A DNA stretch of 64,000 nucleotides from Henriciella marina (GTDB lineage: Bacteria; Pseudomonadota; Alphaproteobacteria; Caulobacterales; Hyphomonadaceae), in assembly GCF_027213945.1 (NCBI RefSeq), contig NZ_JAPWGW010000001.1:434001-498000 (forward strand), given 5' to 3'. Below the pieces are notes generated by a model. It was not told the DNA's origin, made no database searches, and worked only from the letters and a program-made list of their open reading frames with translations. Each line of letters opens with the position of its first letter. Position 1 is the stretch's first letter. Below, in pieces: positions 18,605 to 28,112 of the stretch. Both the position numbers and the translations under genes were made by a program.

Positions 18605-18700
18605 GGCACGCTGGGTAAGGCCTAACCGCCGCAAGCACAAGGCTCACGGCGGCATGGGAACTTCAATTTCAGCAGCCTCCAGCCGAAGCCGGTCGCCACT

Positions 18701-19207
18701 CTAGTAGCGGGAATAACCCTGCGCCGGAGACACAGTCGTGCGCCCGCCGCCATAGGTGACGTTCACGCGCTGACCGGGATACATAGCGATATCCGCCCCC
18801 TGCACGACTTCTACCGTGCGGCCACTATCGAGTTGCACCGTATAGGCAAAGCCACGGCGGGTGTTCATGCCCTTGCCGAGCTCATTACCGGCGAGGCCGC
18901 CAAGCACCGCACCGCCAACGGCGCCAGCCGTCTGCGCCTTGTCGCCGCCACCAAGCTCAGAGCCTGCAAGACCACCGAGCACCGCGCCGGTCGCTGCACC
19001 AAGAATGCTATTGTCAGGGCGGATCGTCACTTCGCGCACGTCACTGATCGTGCCGAGTTCGACTTGCGAGGCATAGCCGATTTCGTTCGGGCTGACCGTG
19101 TTTGCGCCATAAGTGCTCGCACACCCTGCCAGCGTCATCGTAAGCGCGACAAAGGCGCCTGCCATCAGACGGCTCGGCTTGGCGACGCGAGAGGTATTCG
19201 TATTCAT
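18701..19207 (-). CDS. Glycine-zipper 2TM lipoprotein (SlyB/17-kDa antigen-like)
   Basis: A 168-residue outer-membrane lipoprotein: signal peptide ending LAGC (lipidated Cys near residue 29), two glycine-zipper hairpins (ILGAATGAVLGGLAGSELGGG and a second GAVGGAVLGGLAGNELGKG copy, about 68-112) and a small C-terminal beta domain (YTVQLDSGRTVEVVQG). Such proteins support outer-membrane integrity; exact role unknown. The ATG at 19207 follows AAGGAT and begins a proper lipoprotein signal; an upstream in-frame start adds 40 unlikely residues. Confidence 0.85.
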   Translation of the reverse strand: MNTNTSRVAKPSRLMAGAFVALTMTLAGCASTYGANTVSPNEIGYASQVELGTISDVREVTIRPDNSILGAATGAVLGGLAGSELGGGDKAQTAGAVGGAVLGGLAGNELGKGMNTRRGFAYTVQLDSGRTVEVVQGADIAMYPGQRVNVTYGGGRTTVSPAQGYSRY

Positions 19208-19323
19208 GATCCGGATCCTTTGACAACGGGACGGCATGAAGTATCCGCCTCCCAGGCTGAATGGAATATGAATTACGGGCGGCAAGAATAAGGCGTACGA
19301 ATACTTTTCGGCGACTGATCGCC

Positions 19324-20607
19324 TCAAGCGGTCCGGCGAAGTCTCGAGATGTAGAACGCGTCGTGCGCAAACCCGTCCTGCGGCAGGGTGAGAAGGTCGC
19401 CCGCCCCTGTCAGTGCGCTCGCAAATGGTCCCGCCTCCTCGGCAGTGATCGGCGCACGCTCCAGCCCGGCATCCTTAAGCGCGGCGGCCACAACGTCAGC
19501 CCCTTCGCGCTTCAACGGTGTGCAGACGCAATAGACGATCGTGCCGTCCGGTTTTACCAGCCCCGCCGCTGCCTTCAGGAGGCGAAGCTGCACCTCAGGA
19601 AAGCGTGCAATGTCGTCGGGTCCCTTGATCCAGGCCCCCTCCGGGTGACGCCGCAGCGTCCCGAAGGCTGAGCACGGCGCATCCAGCAGGATAGCGTCAG
19701 CTAATGTGTCCGGAGACCATGTTTCGGCATTGGCCGCGACGATCTCGACAGCCTCTCGCAAATTCGTGCGCTCAAGATTCTCCTCAACCCGCTGCAGCCG
19801 TGTTTTTGATCGGTCGACAGCGATTGTCTTGGCGCCCTTCGCAGCGATCTGCATCGTCTTACCACCCGGCGCGGCGCAAAGGTCGAACACGGTCTGACCA
19901 GGCTCTATGTCCAGAAGCTGCGCTGGGATCGCCGCCGCCGCATCCTGAACCCACCAGTCCCCCGCGCGGTAGCCTTCAACCCCCGCCACATCGCCAGACG
20001 CAACCCGCAAGCTGCCAAGCCCGACGCGTTTCGCACCGATCCGCTTTGCAAGATCTTCGGCAAATCCCTCATCACGGACGGTGAGGTCGAGATCCGGCTC
20101 CTCCATCTGCAGACGGGCCAGCGCGGATGCGCCTTCAACACCAAGCGACGTCATGAGCTCCACCGTCAGCCAGTCCGGCCAGACAGAGGTCGCTGGCGCC
20201 GCGTCGAAAGCGGTCCGGTCATTCACGGCCTTGCGCAACACTGCATTCAGAAAGCCCGAAGCGGACCGCGCCCGCGCCCATTGCTTTGCGGCGTTCACAG
20301 TCTCACTCACCACCGCATGCGCCGGCGTATCGAGGATCCAGCTTTGCGCCGCGCCCACTCGCAACAGTGCGCGGGCTGGCGGCACCGCCGTCTCGATCGG
20401 ACGGTTGAGGAAAGGCGCGAGCCCCTTGTCGATACGACCGAGCTGGCGCAACGCCGCGCTCGCCATAGCCCGGGCAAAGCCCCGGTCCGGGCCGGTCAAT
20501 GCGCCATACGTCTCCGAAAGCTCCATCGCCTCATCCAGCGTGCGGCGATTGTCGAGTGTTTCAATGAGGAGATCGGCGGCAGCTTGTCTTGATCTGGATG
20601 CACTCAT
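19324..20607 (-). CDS. rsmB: 16S rRNA (cytosine-C5)-methyltransferase RsmB/NOP2 family
   Basis: SAM-dependent methyltransferase, in E. coli acting on C967 of 16S rRNA. 427 residues: N-terminal NusB-like RNA-binding domain (about 5-140) and C-terminal methyltransferase with motif [16 protein letters not shown], motif [22 protein letters not shown] (release Cys) and motif [14 protein letters not shown] (nucleophile Cys). Its first codon overlaps the stop of htpX by four bases, showing coupling. Confidence 0.93.
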   Translation of the reverse strand: MSASRSRQAAADLLIETLDNRRTLDEAMELSETYGALTGPDRGFARAMASAALRQLGRIDKGLAPFLNRPIETAVPPARALLRVGAAQSWILDTPAHAVVSETVNAAKQWARARSASGFLNAVLRKAVNDRTAFDAAPATSVWPDWLTVELMTSLGVEGASALARLQMEEPDLDLTVRDEGFAEDLAKRIGAKRVGLGSLRVASGDVAGVEGYRAGDWWVQDAAAAIPAQLLDIEPGQTVFDLCAAPGGKTMQIAAKGAKTIAVDRSKTRLQRVEENLERTNLREAVEIVAANAETWSPDTLADAILLDAPCSAFGTLRRHPEGAWIKGPDDIARFPEVQLRLLKAAAGLVKPDGTIVYCVCTPLKREGADVVAAALKDAGLERAPITAEEAGPFASALTGAGDLLTLPQDGFAHDAFYISRLRRTA

Positions 20608-21512
20608 CCCCAGGGCCCACGCGCTGTGACCGTTTCAGGATAGAGCCGCTCAGGCGGCGCCACATTCATGTCCATGGCAAGCTTGTGCAGCGCCTCGACA
20701 CGGTTGGCGGTAGAAGGATGGGTCGAAAACAGATTGTCACCTTTGCGCCCGGCAAGCGGGTTCATGATGTAGACGTGCGCCATGGCCGGATTGGCCTCGG
20801 CACGCTGGTTGAGATTGGAACGTGCGCCCCTGTCTATCTTTTCGAGCGCCGAGGCAAGCCAGTAAGGATTGCCGCAGATTTCCGCGCCGCGCCTGTCCGC
20901 CTCATATTCGCGTGACCGGCTGATCGCCATCTGCACCAGACCCGCCGCCATTGGCGCAAAGATCATGATGGCAATTGAGGTAAAAATCCCTCCACGCGAC
21001 CGGTCACCGAAAAAGATCGCAAAGTTGGCCAGCATGCCGATGGCACCGGCAAGGGTCGCCGTGACAGTCATGGTCAGCGTATCGCGGTGCGCCACATGCG
21101 CCAGCTCATGCGCCATGACACCAGAGACTTCCTCGCGTGTCAGCGTATTGAGGAGGCCTGTCGTCGCGCAAACGGCTGCATTCTTCGGGTTACGCCCCGT
21201 CGCGAACGCGTTCGGCTGCGGGGTGTCTATGATATAGATACGCGGCGCAGGCAGACCGGCATGAGCGGCGAGCGCCCGCGTGTCATTGGCGAAGGTGCGG
21301 AAGATGGGCGAGCGCTCATCCGGCGAGATTTCGCGTGCGCCCTGCATGCGCAGCACGATCTTGTCGGCATTCCACCAGGAATAAACGTTAAGCATCAGGG
21401 CAATGGCAAATGCGATCGCCATGCCCACAACACCGCCCACGAGATAGCCAACAGCCATGAACAGCGCTGTCATTGCAGCGAGCAAGACAAATGTCTTCAT
21501 TGTTCCCGGCAT
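20604..21512 (-). CDS. htpX: Membrane zinc metalloprotease HtpX
   Basis: Inner-membrane protease of protein quality control. 302 residues: two N-terminal membrane helices (about 8-50), zinc site HELAH (in [14 protein letters not shown], near residue 133) with the downstream glutamate ligand in [13 protein letters not shown], and further helices around 150-200. AGGAG six bases before the ATG at 21512 fixes the start. Upstream of rsmB in an operon; divergent from the DUF1674 gene, a common alphaproteobacterial neighbourhood. Confidence 0.95.
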   Translation of the reverse strand: MPGTMKTFVLLAAMTALFMAVGYLVGGVVGMAIAFAIALMLNVYSWWNADKIVLRMQGAREISPDERSPIFRTFANDTRALAAHAGLPAPRIYIIDTPQPNAFATGRNPKNAAVCATTGLLNTLTREEVSGVMAHELAHVAHRDTLTMTVTATLAGAIGMLANFAIFFGDRSRGGIFTSIAIMIFAPMAAGLVQMAISRSREYEADRRGAEICGNPYWLASALEKIDRGARSNLNQRAEANPAMAHVYIMNPLAGRKGDNLFSTHPSTANRVEALHKLAMDMNVAPPERLYPETVTARGPWG

Positions 21513-21620
21513 CGGGGCTCCTTGATGATGAAGGCAGACTTTTTAATATTTTGCGTTGAACTATATGGAAAGAGTTAACACGCCTGAGAAGTTCATCGCC
21601 GCAAGCATGACAATATTCTA

Positions 21621-21806
21621 ATGAAAAAACCCCTTTCTCCCGAAGCTCAACGCGCCCTCGACGAAGCAAAAGCTCGCCGCGATGCCCAGATAGAGCACGA
21701 AAAAGCGCTCGAGGCCGAGCGTGAAAAGGAACAGGGCGGCCCCCGACACCGTGAGCCCACGCGTTTTGGCGATTGGGAGCGCAAGGGGATCACCTACGAC
21801 TTCTAG
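21621..21806 (+). CDS. DUF1674 family protein (SdhAF4-like succinate dehydrogenase assembly factor)
   Basis: 61 residues: a charged helical N-terminal half (ALDEAKARRDAQIEHEKALEAER) and the family's conserved tail GGPRHREPTRFGDWERKG ending in DF. Homologues of this tail in mitochondria (SDHAF4) protect flavinylated SdhA during complex II assembly; a similar role is inferred here. Short single gene divergent from htpX. Confidence 0.85.
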   Translation: MKKPLSPEAQRALDEAKARRDAQIEHEKALEAEREKEQGGPRHREPTRFGDWERKGITYDF

Positions 21807-21987
21807 ATTTGGTGACCGCATCGACGACCCGCCTCCAATGCGCTCTGCACGTGCCACGCGAGCACCTTTCCCCTCTCCGGTTAAGCTGTTTGATTCGCTG
21901 CTGCGTATGACGTTTACTGATCATTGGCCCTGCATTTGCTGCAGGACTGCCTAGATCGACCGGACTTTCGCTCAGGAGGCGAATACT

Positions 21988-22845
21988 ATGCCATATCGGT
22001 ACAAGGCCGCTTTGCTCGCTGCATCTGCTGCGCTTCTGACGACCCCTGCACTTGCAGACGGGTACGAAAATCGTCCGGTCAACAGGGGGCCCGCGCCGCT
22101 TCAGGCTCACGCCCAGCAAACACCGCCAGAGCCAGGCTGCTATCTGGTCGGCCACGACACCTGGTCGTGCCCGCCGCTGCCACAGACGGCGCATCCCTCT
22201 CATGGCGCGGCTCATTCCAGCCATCACGGCTATACCAGCGCACCGGCGCGCAGCGTCGGGGCCCATAGCGTCAGCCATGGCGGCTATGCCTCGGGGTCCA
22301 TTTCTCACTCCTACGCCGCAGCGCATGCTGGACACGCGCATGCCTATGGTGCGGCGTGCGGCTACAACGCCATTGCCGCGCGGCCTGCGCAGGTCAGCTA
22401 CACGACCCGCGCAGTGTCTCGTCCGGCACCGCGCCCTGTCTCCGTCTCACGCACAGCGACGCGCAGCACCGGTTACACGACGCGCTCCGCCGCGCGAACC
22501 ACGACGCACGCCCGCCGCGATGTCGACCTCGACATTTCGAGCTTTGATGGCGGCGTGGGCAATGGAGTCGACGGTGGCTATTATGGAGGCGGTGGCGGCT
22601 TTGCGTATGCCAGCGCCAGCTCCTCGGCGAGCGCCCTGTCCCATGCAGCCGCCTCATTCACTTTCAATGGCAGCTTCCGCGGCGGTGGCGGCGGCAAGCA
22701 TCACGGCGGCGGGTGCAATACTTGCGGTGGTGGCCATAAGGGCGGCGGCTGGAAAGGCGGCGGTCATGGCGGCAACAAAGGTGGTGGCCATGGTGGACGC
22801 CGCGGCGGCCATAAAGGTGGCGGTCACGGCGGCGGCGGACACTAG
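21988..22845 (+). CDS. Exported Gly/His-rich low-complexity protein, unrecognised
   Basis: 285 residues with a Sec signal peptide (MPYRYKAALLAASAALLTTPALA), a Cys pair in PGCYLVGHDTWSC, a Ser/His/Ala-rich middle with many HS, SH and HG dipeptides, a Thr/Arg-rich basic stretch (about 130-175), and a C-terminal 60 residues made almost only of Gly, His, Lys with repeats such as GGGHKGGGWKGGGHGG and a CNTC pair. The composition suggests metal binding or a surface/peptidoglycan-associated function. A strong CAGGAGG precedes the ATG. I do not recognise a family. Overlapping frames on both strands come from the repetitive GC-rich codons. Confidence 0.7.
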   Translation: MPYRYKAALLAASAALLTTPALADGYENRPVNRGPAPLQAHAQQTPPEPGCYLVGHDTWSCPPLPQTAHPSHGAAHSSHHGYTSAPARSVGAHSVSHGGYASGSISHSYAAAHAGHAHAYGAACGYNAIAARPAQVSYTTRAVSRPAPRPVSVSRTATRSTGYTTRSAARTTTHARRDVDLDISSFDGGVGNGVDGGYYGGGGGFAYASASSSASALSHAAASFTFNGSFRGGGGGKHHGGGCNTCGGGHKGGGWKGGGHGGNKGGGHGGRRGGHKGGGHGGGGH

Positions 22846-22860
22846 CGCCGCCTTGCCAGG

Positions 22861-23877
22861 CTAGACGGCGTCCAGCTCTATCAGGCTTTTCGCGCTCGCA
22901 ATGATCGCCTCATCGGCCGGTATCGGGTCGATACCCAGCACGGTTTTCAGCTTCTTGTTCGAATAAGCCCGCTTCTTGCCAAGCTCTGGCAAGACCTGCT
23001 TCAGCGGCGGATTGATCTGTGCAAACAGCCGGACCAGCCAGTTTGGCAGTGTGCCTTTCGGCATCTTCCTGTCTGGAAATGCCTGGCGCAGCACCTCACC
23101 CATCTCGTCCATCCAGAGAATGTCGCCGCCGCAGATAAAGCGCTCGCCGACCGCTTCCGGGCGCTCCATCGCCTCGATATGCGCGCGCGCGACATCCCGA
23201 ACATCAATGATGCCAAAGCTCAGCTTCGGAAAAGCTGGCAGTTTTCCTTCCAGCGGCTGGCTCACAAGCTGGAGTGAGGACGACACATCCCTGCTCATGG
23301 CCGGGCCAAGCACGGCGACAGGATTGATGACCGACAGCTCCAGCCCTGCCCCCTCACCGTTTACATAGTCCCAGGCCGCTTTCTCAGCGATCGTCTTGGA
23401 CCGCGCATAGGCGGTATTGTCCTTGAGGTTGTCGGCGTTCGACCAGTGAACTTCGGTCAGCGTGTCGGGGCGCTTGTCGCCCCAGCCATACCCGATCGCG
23501 GCCATGGAAGACGTCATCACGACCCGTTTGACCCCTTCGGCCTTTGCGGCACGAAGCACGCGCAGCGCGCCGTCGCGCGCCGGAATGATCAGCTCATCGG
23601 CCGACTTCGGCGCATCTGTCGGAAAGGGTGAGGCAACATGCTGGACAAAGTCCACGCCTTTTACGGCCTCGGCCCAGCCCTCATCCTTGTTGAGGTCGGC
23701 TGCGACCAGCTCGATAGCGACCGGCTTGCCTGCATAGTCGGACAGGATCTCATTGAGCCGGGCGGCCTTGTCGGTCGAGCGCGCCGTGCCGCGAACCTCA
23801 TAGCCCCGCTCGATCAACTGCAATATCAGATGCGACGCGATAAAACCCGTCGCCCCGGTAACCAGAACCTTTGCCAT
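22861..23877 (-). CDS. NAD-dependent epimerase/dehydratase (extended SDR, dihydroflavonol-reductase-like)
   Basis: 338 residues. Rossmann motif TGATGFIASHLILQL at 7-21 and active-site Tyr-x-x-x-Lys in YARSKTIAEKAAW near 168-172, with TSSMAAIGYG supplying the Ser. The family reduces ketones or aldehydes with NADPH; substrate not assignable. Converges on the Gly/His-rich gene 15 bases apart. Confidence 0.88.
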   Translation of the reverse strand: MAKVLVTGATGFIASHLILQLIERGYEVRGTARSTDKAARLNEILSDYAGKPVAIELVAADLNKDEGWAEAVKGVDFVQHVASPFPTDAPKSADELIIPARDGALRVLRAAKAEGVKRVVMTSSMAAIGYGWGDKRPDTLTEVHWSNADNLKDNTAYARSKTIAEKAAWDYVNGEGAGLELSVINPVAVLGPAMSRDVSSSLQLVSQPLEGKLPAFPKLSFGIIDVRDVARAHIEAMERPEAVGERFICGGDILWMDEMGEVLRQAFPDRKMPKGTLPNWLVRLFAQINPPLKQVLPELGKKRAYSNKKLKTVLGIDPIPADEAIIASAKSLIELDAV

Positions 23878-24099
23878 GAAAATCCCCTTCCAGCGGCGAA
23901 GGTCGATCTCCGGGCGGACTTTGGCAAGCGAAATCGGCGCGCAACGCCCGCCAGCATCACCGAATCGCCTTCATGCTTTCAGGCGGTGTTGGTTACCAGT
24001 CTGTTTTGATTGCAAATAAGTTTCGCCGGACCCGTCTCTGTTTATCTCACGTTCAGCTTGGCCCGGCATATTGGTTCGACTGAAACGCTGGGGGTTAAG

Positions 24100-24927
24100 A
24101 TGAATTCGCGCGGCACACTTCTGGGCACTGGCTTTGTCCCAAATCTCGTCAGGCTATTATTCCTGCTTGTTATCCTGGCCTTCTTTTTCGGGTCGATAAT
24201 CTCGCTCTGGGGCACGTCATATCAGTGGCTCGCCGTCGTCATCGGCGCGTTCCTTCTGGGCACGATCGTCTCGCTTCTCTTCTTCCGCTGGAAAGCGATC
24301 GCCTTTTTCACCCTGGGTTTCCTCATCACAAATTTCACGGGCGCCTATATCGCGCACCAGCAGGGCGATGTGAGCGAGGCGCGGGCGGCCTATGTCGGCG
24401 TTGCTGGCCGCGATCCGGCTTACGCCGTGCTTTTCCCCGACCCGTTGAATGCCTGGCTGGCTGAGTTCACGCCCGGTTCGCAGGGCGGCAATAGCATTTC
24501 CGACAGGCCGGACTTTGACGGCAACAAACGCTTTGTCTCGCGCGTGGAGTCCAAGAAGTACGATCCCTCCAGCGTCTACTATCTGGCCACACCAGACGTG
24601 GACATGACCGAAAAAGCTTTCGTTGAGAGCTACAGGGATATCGCGAGGCAGCATGGCGACTGGCTTGGCTACATGGCCCGCTGCGTCAATGGTGGTCACG
24701 CCAGCGTCCCCCTGCTGAGCCAGAACAGGGGCGCCCTCAAGGAAGCAGAACGCACCGGCCGGTCGGTCTGCGGTGCCTATACTGAAGAAGCTTTCGGCAT
24801 CGACATTGAAGAGACCCGCGAGACCTACCTCTCCCGGCTCGGTGTCTCGACCTGTGAGGAAAGCCCCGCCTGCATGCGGGTCAAGCGCGAGCTGAAATCA
24901 TACGGCGGTACGTTCTTTCCAGAGTAA
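24100..24927 (+). CDS. Uncharacterised membrane protein with cytoplasmic/periplasmic C-terminal domain
   Basis: 275 residues from the ATG at 24100. The first 110 residues hold three to four membrane helices (LVRLLFLLVILAFFFGSII, WLAVVIGAFLLGTIVSLLFF, AIAFFTLGFLITNFTGAYI). The remaining 165 residues are soluble, with four cysteines (CVNGG, SVCGAY, STCEESPACM) that could form disulfides. No family recognised. An upstream in-frame ATG at 24010 would add 30 residues but lacks a ribosome site; GGGGG lies just before 24100. Stands alone, converging on the next membrane-protein gene. Confidence 0.65.
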   Translation: MNSRGTLLGTGFVPNLVRLLFLLVILAFFFGSIISLWGTSYQWLAVVIGAFLLGTIVSLLFFRWKAIAFFTLGFLITNFTGAYIAHQQGDVSEARAAYVGVAGRDPAYAVLFPDPLNAWLAEFTPGSQGGNSISDRPDFDGNKRFVSRVESKKYDPSSVYYLATPDVDMTEKAFVESYRDIARQHGDWLGYMARCVNGGHASVPLLSQNRGALKEAERTGRSVCGAYTEEAFGIDIEETRETYLSRLGVSTCEESPACMRVKRELKSYGGTFFPE

Positions 24928-24960
24928 GCCTAGGGCGTCGGCAACATCATTCAGTCAACG

Positions 24961-25731
24961 TCAGGAAAACACGTCACCGATATGATCCACGCGCGTGCCA
25001 TCTTTCAGCTCGCGAAGGTGCACATAGAGAACGGACACGCCGACCGCGCCAACGATGGCGAGCGCGGTATCGACGACAACGCTCATCAGCATCGCTGGCA
25101 TGCTGATCCCGCCGCTTGCGATGACGCCAGCTGCGCCAACACCGATCGATAAGAGGCCCAGCACGGCGCCGAGAATAAACAGGATCACATAGCCGATCAG
25201 GATCAGGCCGAAGATCTGCCAGCGCGAGCCGCGCGTGAGATCTGCGCTGCGCCCGAAACTGCCGAAGATCCCGGCCTTGTCGATCACCAGCGCCGGCACC
25301 ACGACGGCCCAGACGGTGAGCAGGATCAGGCCGGGGATAATCAGGAGGAGGAAGCCGATCGTCAGGCCGATGCTCATCAGGATCGAGACAATGAAAAGCG
25401 GCACGAGGGCGCGCAGCGCCGTACCAATGGCCTCCCCCGTGTCGCTAGTACCGCGGTTGAGGGAGGTGACAGTCGTATGCACAACCGCTGCCTGCAACAT
25501 GAAGGGGAAGAGTGCGTAGAGCAGGTTCGCCAGGAAGTAGCCGAACGAGAAATTCATCTCGAACGTGCCGCCTTCAAGCGTCCGCTCCAGCATCTGCGAG
25601 GAAAACAGCGCGACCAGCAAGGTCGGCACACCCACGAAGACAAGGCCGAGCACGACAAGGTCCGCAAATTTGCGGCCGATCACGCTGAACGTCTCGCCGA
25701 TGACCGCGCCGATATTGAGTGTCTTTTCCAT
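24961..25731 (-). CDS. Multi-pass membrane protein, unrecognised
   Basis: 256 residues from the ATG at 25731 (MEKTLNIGAVIGETFSVIGRKFADL). About six hydrophobic segments (for example LVVLGLVFVGVPTLLVALF, FIVSILMSIGLTIGFLLLII, WAVVVPALVIDK, FGLILIGYVILFILGAVLG) and a short charged C terminus. The layout resembles bacterial DUF975 or glycerophosphodiester-phosphodiesterase membrane domains (a 6-helix module with a conserved long loop), but similarity is too weak to name. The start choice removes an upstream 19-residue extension. Confidence 0.65.
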   Translation of the reverse strand: MEKTLNIGAVIGETFSVIGRKFADLVVLGLVFVGVPTLLVALFSSQMLERTLEGGTFEMNFSFGYFLANLLYALFPFMLQAAVVHTTVTSLNRGTSDTGEAIGTALRALVPLFIVSILMSIGLTIGFLLLIIPGLILLTVWAVVVPALVIDKAGIFGSFGRSADLTRGSRWQIFGLILIGYVILFILGAVLGLLSIGVGAAGVIASGGISMPAMLMSVVVDTALAIVGAVGVSVLYVHLRELKDGTRVDHIGDVFS

Positions 25732-25813
25732 GCCAGCCTCGTAAATCCCGGAGACCGCTAGCGGAGCACAAGGTTTGGAACGCGGCAAGCCGGTTGAAAG
25801 GATTTTCCCTCCC

Positions 25814-26794
25814 TTAGCCGCGCTTCTCCAGCACAGTCACTTTCTGAGCTTTTTTCTTGCGGTCCCGCCAGGTGATGTAGACGGCCGAAGCGATGATGAT
25901 CCCGGCACCGGTCCAGACATTCACGCCCGGCAGCATGCCGACAATGACAAGGTCCGCGCCCGTCGCCATCGGCAGGCGAAGATAGTCGAGCGGTGACAGA
26001 AAAGACGCGTCTCCAATGCTCACCGCCGAAATGTAACAGAACTGCGCCACGAAGCCGACGCCCGCCATGACCACGATCCAGCCCCATGTCTCCAGCGAGG
26101 GCATCGACCAGTAATAGATCGCAAAGGGCAGAAGCAGGATGGACGAGAGCACGTTCGCATAAGTCAGCAACGCCACGGCCGACAGCTCTGCCGAAAGCGT
26201 CTTCACCAGCACGATGGCGAAGGCGAGGAAGAAGGCGCTGAGGATCGCGCAGATCGTACCGGTGTCGAGGTTGAAGCCTGCACCCGGCGCCACTGGCATC
26301 CAGAAGACGAACACCCCCGGCACCATCATGATCAGCACGCCGAAGAAGCCGATAATGACCGCGCCCCAGCGATGCGGCCCGACCACTTCACGAAGGAAGA
26401 TCGCCGCCAGAACCGTCACAAACAGAGAGCGTGAAAAGCTGATCGCGTTAAACTGTGAGAAGGTCAGGTTGAAGTCTGCCGACAGTGCGACGATCGCCAG
26501 CGTGAAGCCCAGCGTCCCGAACAGAGACCGTAACAGCAAAAGCCCCGGATGCTTCGTTCGCATCGTTTTGATACCGACCCGCATGATGATCGGCACGGAC
26601 ATGAAACAGGCGAAGAACGCGCGCCAGAAAGCCAGGAAAACCGGGTGGACCTCCTCTGTCAGCGTCTTGGACAGCACCGTATAGGCAGTGAAACCGACCG
26701 CCGAAAACAGCATGAAAACCGCGCCTAGGGCATTGCCTGACAGCTTGCCTGTACTAGGCTCATCCTCAGTTTCCATTTCTGTTTCACGGCTCAT
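25814..26794 (-). CDS. DMT superfamily exporter (EamA domain)
   Basis: 326 residues with ten hydrophobic helices in two EamA repeats (about 28-160 and 175-315), beginning GAVFMLFSAVGFTAYTVLSKTLTEE and typical of drug/metabolite transporters; the charged tail is Lys-rich. Substrate unknown. The ATG at 26794 has AAAAGG upstream, but this start codon overlaps the start of the next rightward gene inside the four bases CATG (26792-26795). Confidence 0.88.
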   Translation of the reverse strand: MSRETEMETEDEPSTGKLSGNALGAVFMLFSAVGFTAYTVLSKTLTEEVHPVFLAFWRAFFACFMSVPIIMRVGIKTMRTKHPGLLLLRSLFGTLGFTLAIVALSADFNLTFSQFNAISFSRSLFVTVLAAIFLREVVGPHRWGAVIIGFFGVLIMMVPGVFVFWMPVAPGAGFNLDTGTICAILSAFFLAFAIVLVKTLSAELSAVALLTYANVLSSILLLPFAIYYWSMPSLETWGWIVVMAGVGFVAQFCYISAVSIGDASFLSPLDYLRLPMATGADLVIVGMLPGVNVWTGAGIIIASAVYITWRDRKKKAQKVTVLEKRG

Positions 26795-27083
26795 GCAGAC
26801 CTTTTCCCAATCTGACCTCGATGAGATCGACAAGCTATGGCGAAGCGTCCCGGCCGACCATATGTGGGCCGGATGGTCAGCTGCCGGCGCAGAGCCGGAA
26901 GAGGTCTGGCTCTACCGCACCCGGGCGCACTGGCGCAAATTCCCGCTTCGTAAAACAGATGACGGTTTCGCGCTATTTGACGAAAAGGACCGCCCAGTCG
27001 CCGAGGCGGCCTCACTCGATGACCTGCTGACGGCGGTCGAGAGCATCCCTGCCCTCGCCGCCAGCGAGGCCGCCAGGGGCTGA
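26793..27083 (+). CDS. Conserved small hypothetical protein (96 residues)
   Basis: 96 residues beginning MQTFSQSDLDEIDKLWRSVP with Trp-rich middle (MWAGWSAAGAEPEEVWLYRTRAHWRKFPL) and a helical C terminus. No domain recognised; it reads like a small soluble helper protein. No good Shine-Dalgarno precedes the ATG at 26793, which shares CATG with the divergent exporter start, so the message may be leaderless or the start may be elsewhere. Downstream gene converges after four bases. Confidence 0.55.
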   Translation: MQTFSQSDLDEIDKLWRSVPADHMWAGWSAAGAEPEEVWLYRTRAHWRKFPLRKTDDGFALFDEKDRPVAEAASLDDLLTAVESIPALAASEAARG

Positions 27084-27087
27084 CCAG

Positions 27088-27975
27088 TCAGCTGCCTGCC
27101 TGGCCGGCCTCCATGGCAAGGCGCATCTGCTCTGCCTGTTCGATCGAGATGCCAAGTGCATCCAGAAGCGGACCGCCATCGCTCTCGTCCCAGCTATGGC
27201 GCGGGCCGACCGTCATACCGCCATCGACGAGGAATTCCCCGCCCGTAACAAAGCCTGACCGGTCGCCCGCAAGGAAGAGCGCCATGTCCGCAATGTCCTT
27301 GGCCGCACCTGTGCGACCGGCTGGCTGCATACGCCCACCCTGCTGCTCGACCAGGGCGGCCATCTGGTCTGCCTGCTCGCGCGACAGGCCCAGTGAGGCG
27401 CCAAAGATCGACGTTGCGATAAAGCCTGGCAGAATCGAATTGACCCGGATCTTGTATTTGGAAAGCTCTGCGGCGGCGAGCTTGGAGAAGTGCGCGACGC
27501 CTTTCTTGGCCACCGAATATGTGATCGGCGCATAGCCTGCGCAAACTGCGGAAATCGATGATGTGTTGATGATCGACCCGCCCTTCTCCTTCATCATCGG
27601 CACGGCCAGCTTGGTGCCAACAAATACCGACTTCAGGAGCAGGTTCATGGTCTGGTCCCAGCCATCCTCATCCAGCTCCTCGACGCCGGTTGGAGTGCCG
27701 CCATGACCGGCATTGTTCCAGAGGATATCCAGCCCGCCAAAAGCGTCCTGCGCGGTTTCGAACAGCTTCTTCAGGTCTGATGTCTTGGTCACGTCGCAAT
27801 GGACATAGCGCACCCGGTCAGAGCCAAATCGCGCTTCCAGCGCCTTGCCCTTTTCGTCCTGCAGGTCGCCCGCCACGACATTCGCGCCGGCCTCGACAAA
27901 CACTTCGACACCGGCATAGCCAATGCCGCTCGCCGCACCTGTGATGATTGCCGTTTTCCCGCTTAGATCGCCCAT
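27088..27975 (-). CDS. SDR family oxidoreductase
   Basis: 295 residues from the ATG at 27975, which follows a GAGGAGGA Shine-Dalgarno. Classical SDR: TGAASGIGYAG (cofactor), NNAGHGG, active-site SISAVCAGYAPITYSVAKKG with Tyr-x-x-x-Lys, and the C-terminal VTGGEFLVDGGMTVGP, giving likely NAD(P) alcohol/ketone chemistry. An extra C-terminal 40 residues (LDALGISIEQAEQM) is longer than most classical SDRs. Specific substrate unknown. Confidence 0.9.
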   Translation of the reverse strand: MGDLSGKTAIITGAASGIGYAGVEVFVEAGANVVAGDLQDEKGKALEARFGSDRVRYVHCDVTKTSDLKKLFETAQDAFGGLDILWNNAGHGGTPTGVEELDEDGWDQTMNLLLKSVFVGTKLAVPMMKEKGGSIINTSSISAVCAGYAPITYSVAKKGVAHFSKLAAAELSKYKIRVNSILPGFIATSIFGASLGLSREQADQMAALVEQQGGRMQPAGRTGAAKDIADMALFLAGDRSGFVTGGEFLVDGGMTVGPRHSWDESDGGPLLDALGISIEQAEQMRLAMEAGQAGS

Positions 27976-28053
27976 GCATTCCTCCTCATATTGTTTGCCA
28001 GCGAGGGGGCGCCGGGAGGGGCCGCAAGTCAAGATTGGCGTCGGGTAAAGAAA

Positions 28054-28083
28054 ACCCCCGGCGCCATGGGAGGCCCCGGGGGT
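28054..28083 (-). terminator. Intrinsic terminator downstream of the prolyl oligopeptidase gene
   Basis: ACCCCCGG and CCGGGGGT pair across a 14-base loop; on the minus strand the stem is followed by TTTTCTTT. It lies 29 bases after the leftward stop codon. Confidence 0.6.
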
Positions 28084-28112
28084 AAACCGTGTCATTCGTT
28101 TAGCTGAAAAGC

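Noticed and set aside
22052-22864. Alternative frames within the Gly/His-rich gene
   Set aside because: Low-complexity GGN/GCN repeats open all frames; only 21988-22845 has a signal peptide and strong Shine-Dalgarno.
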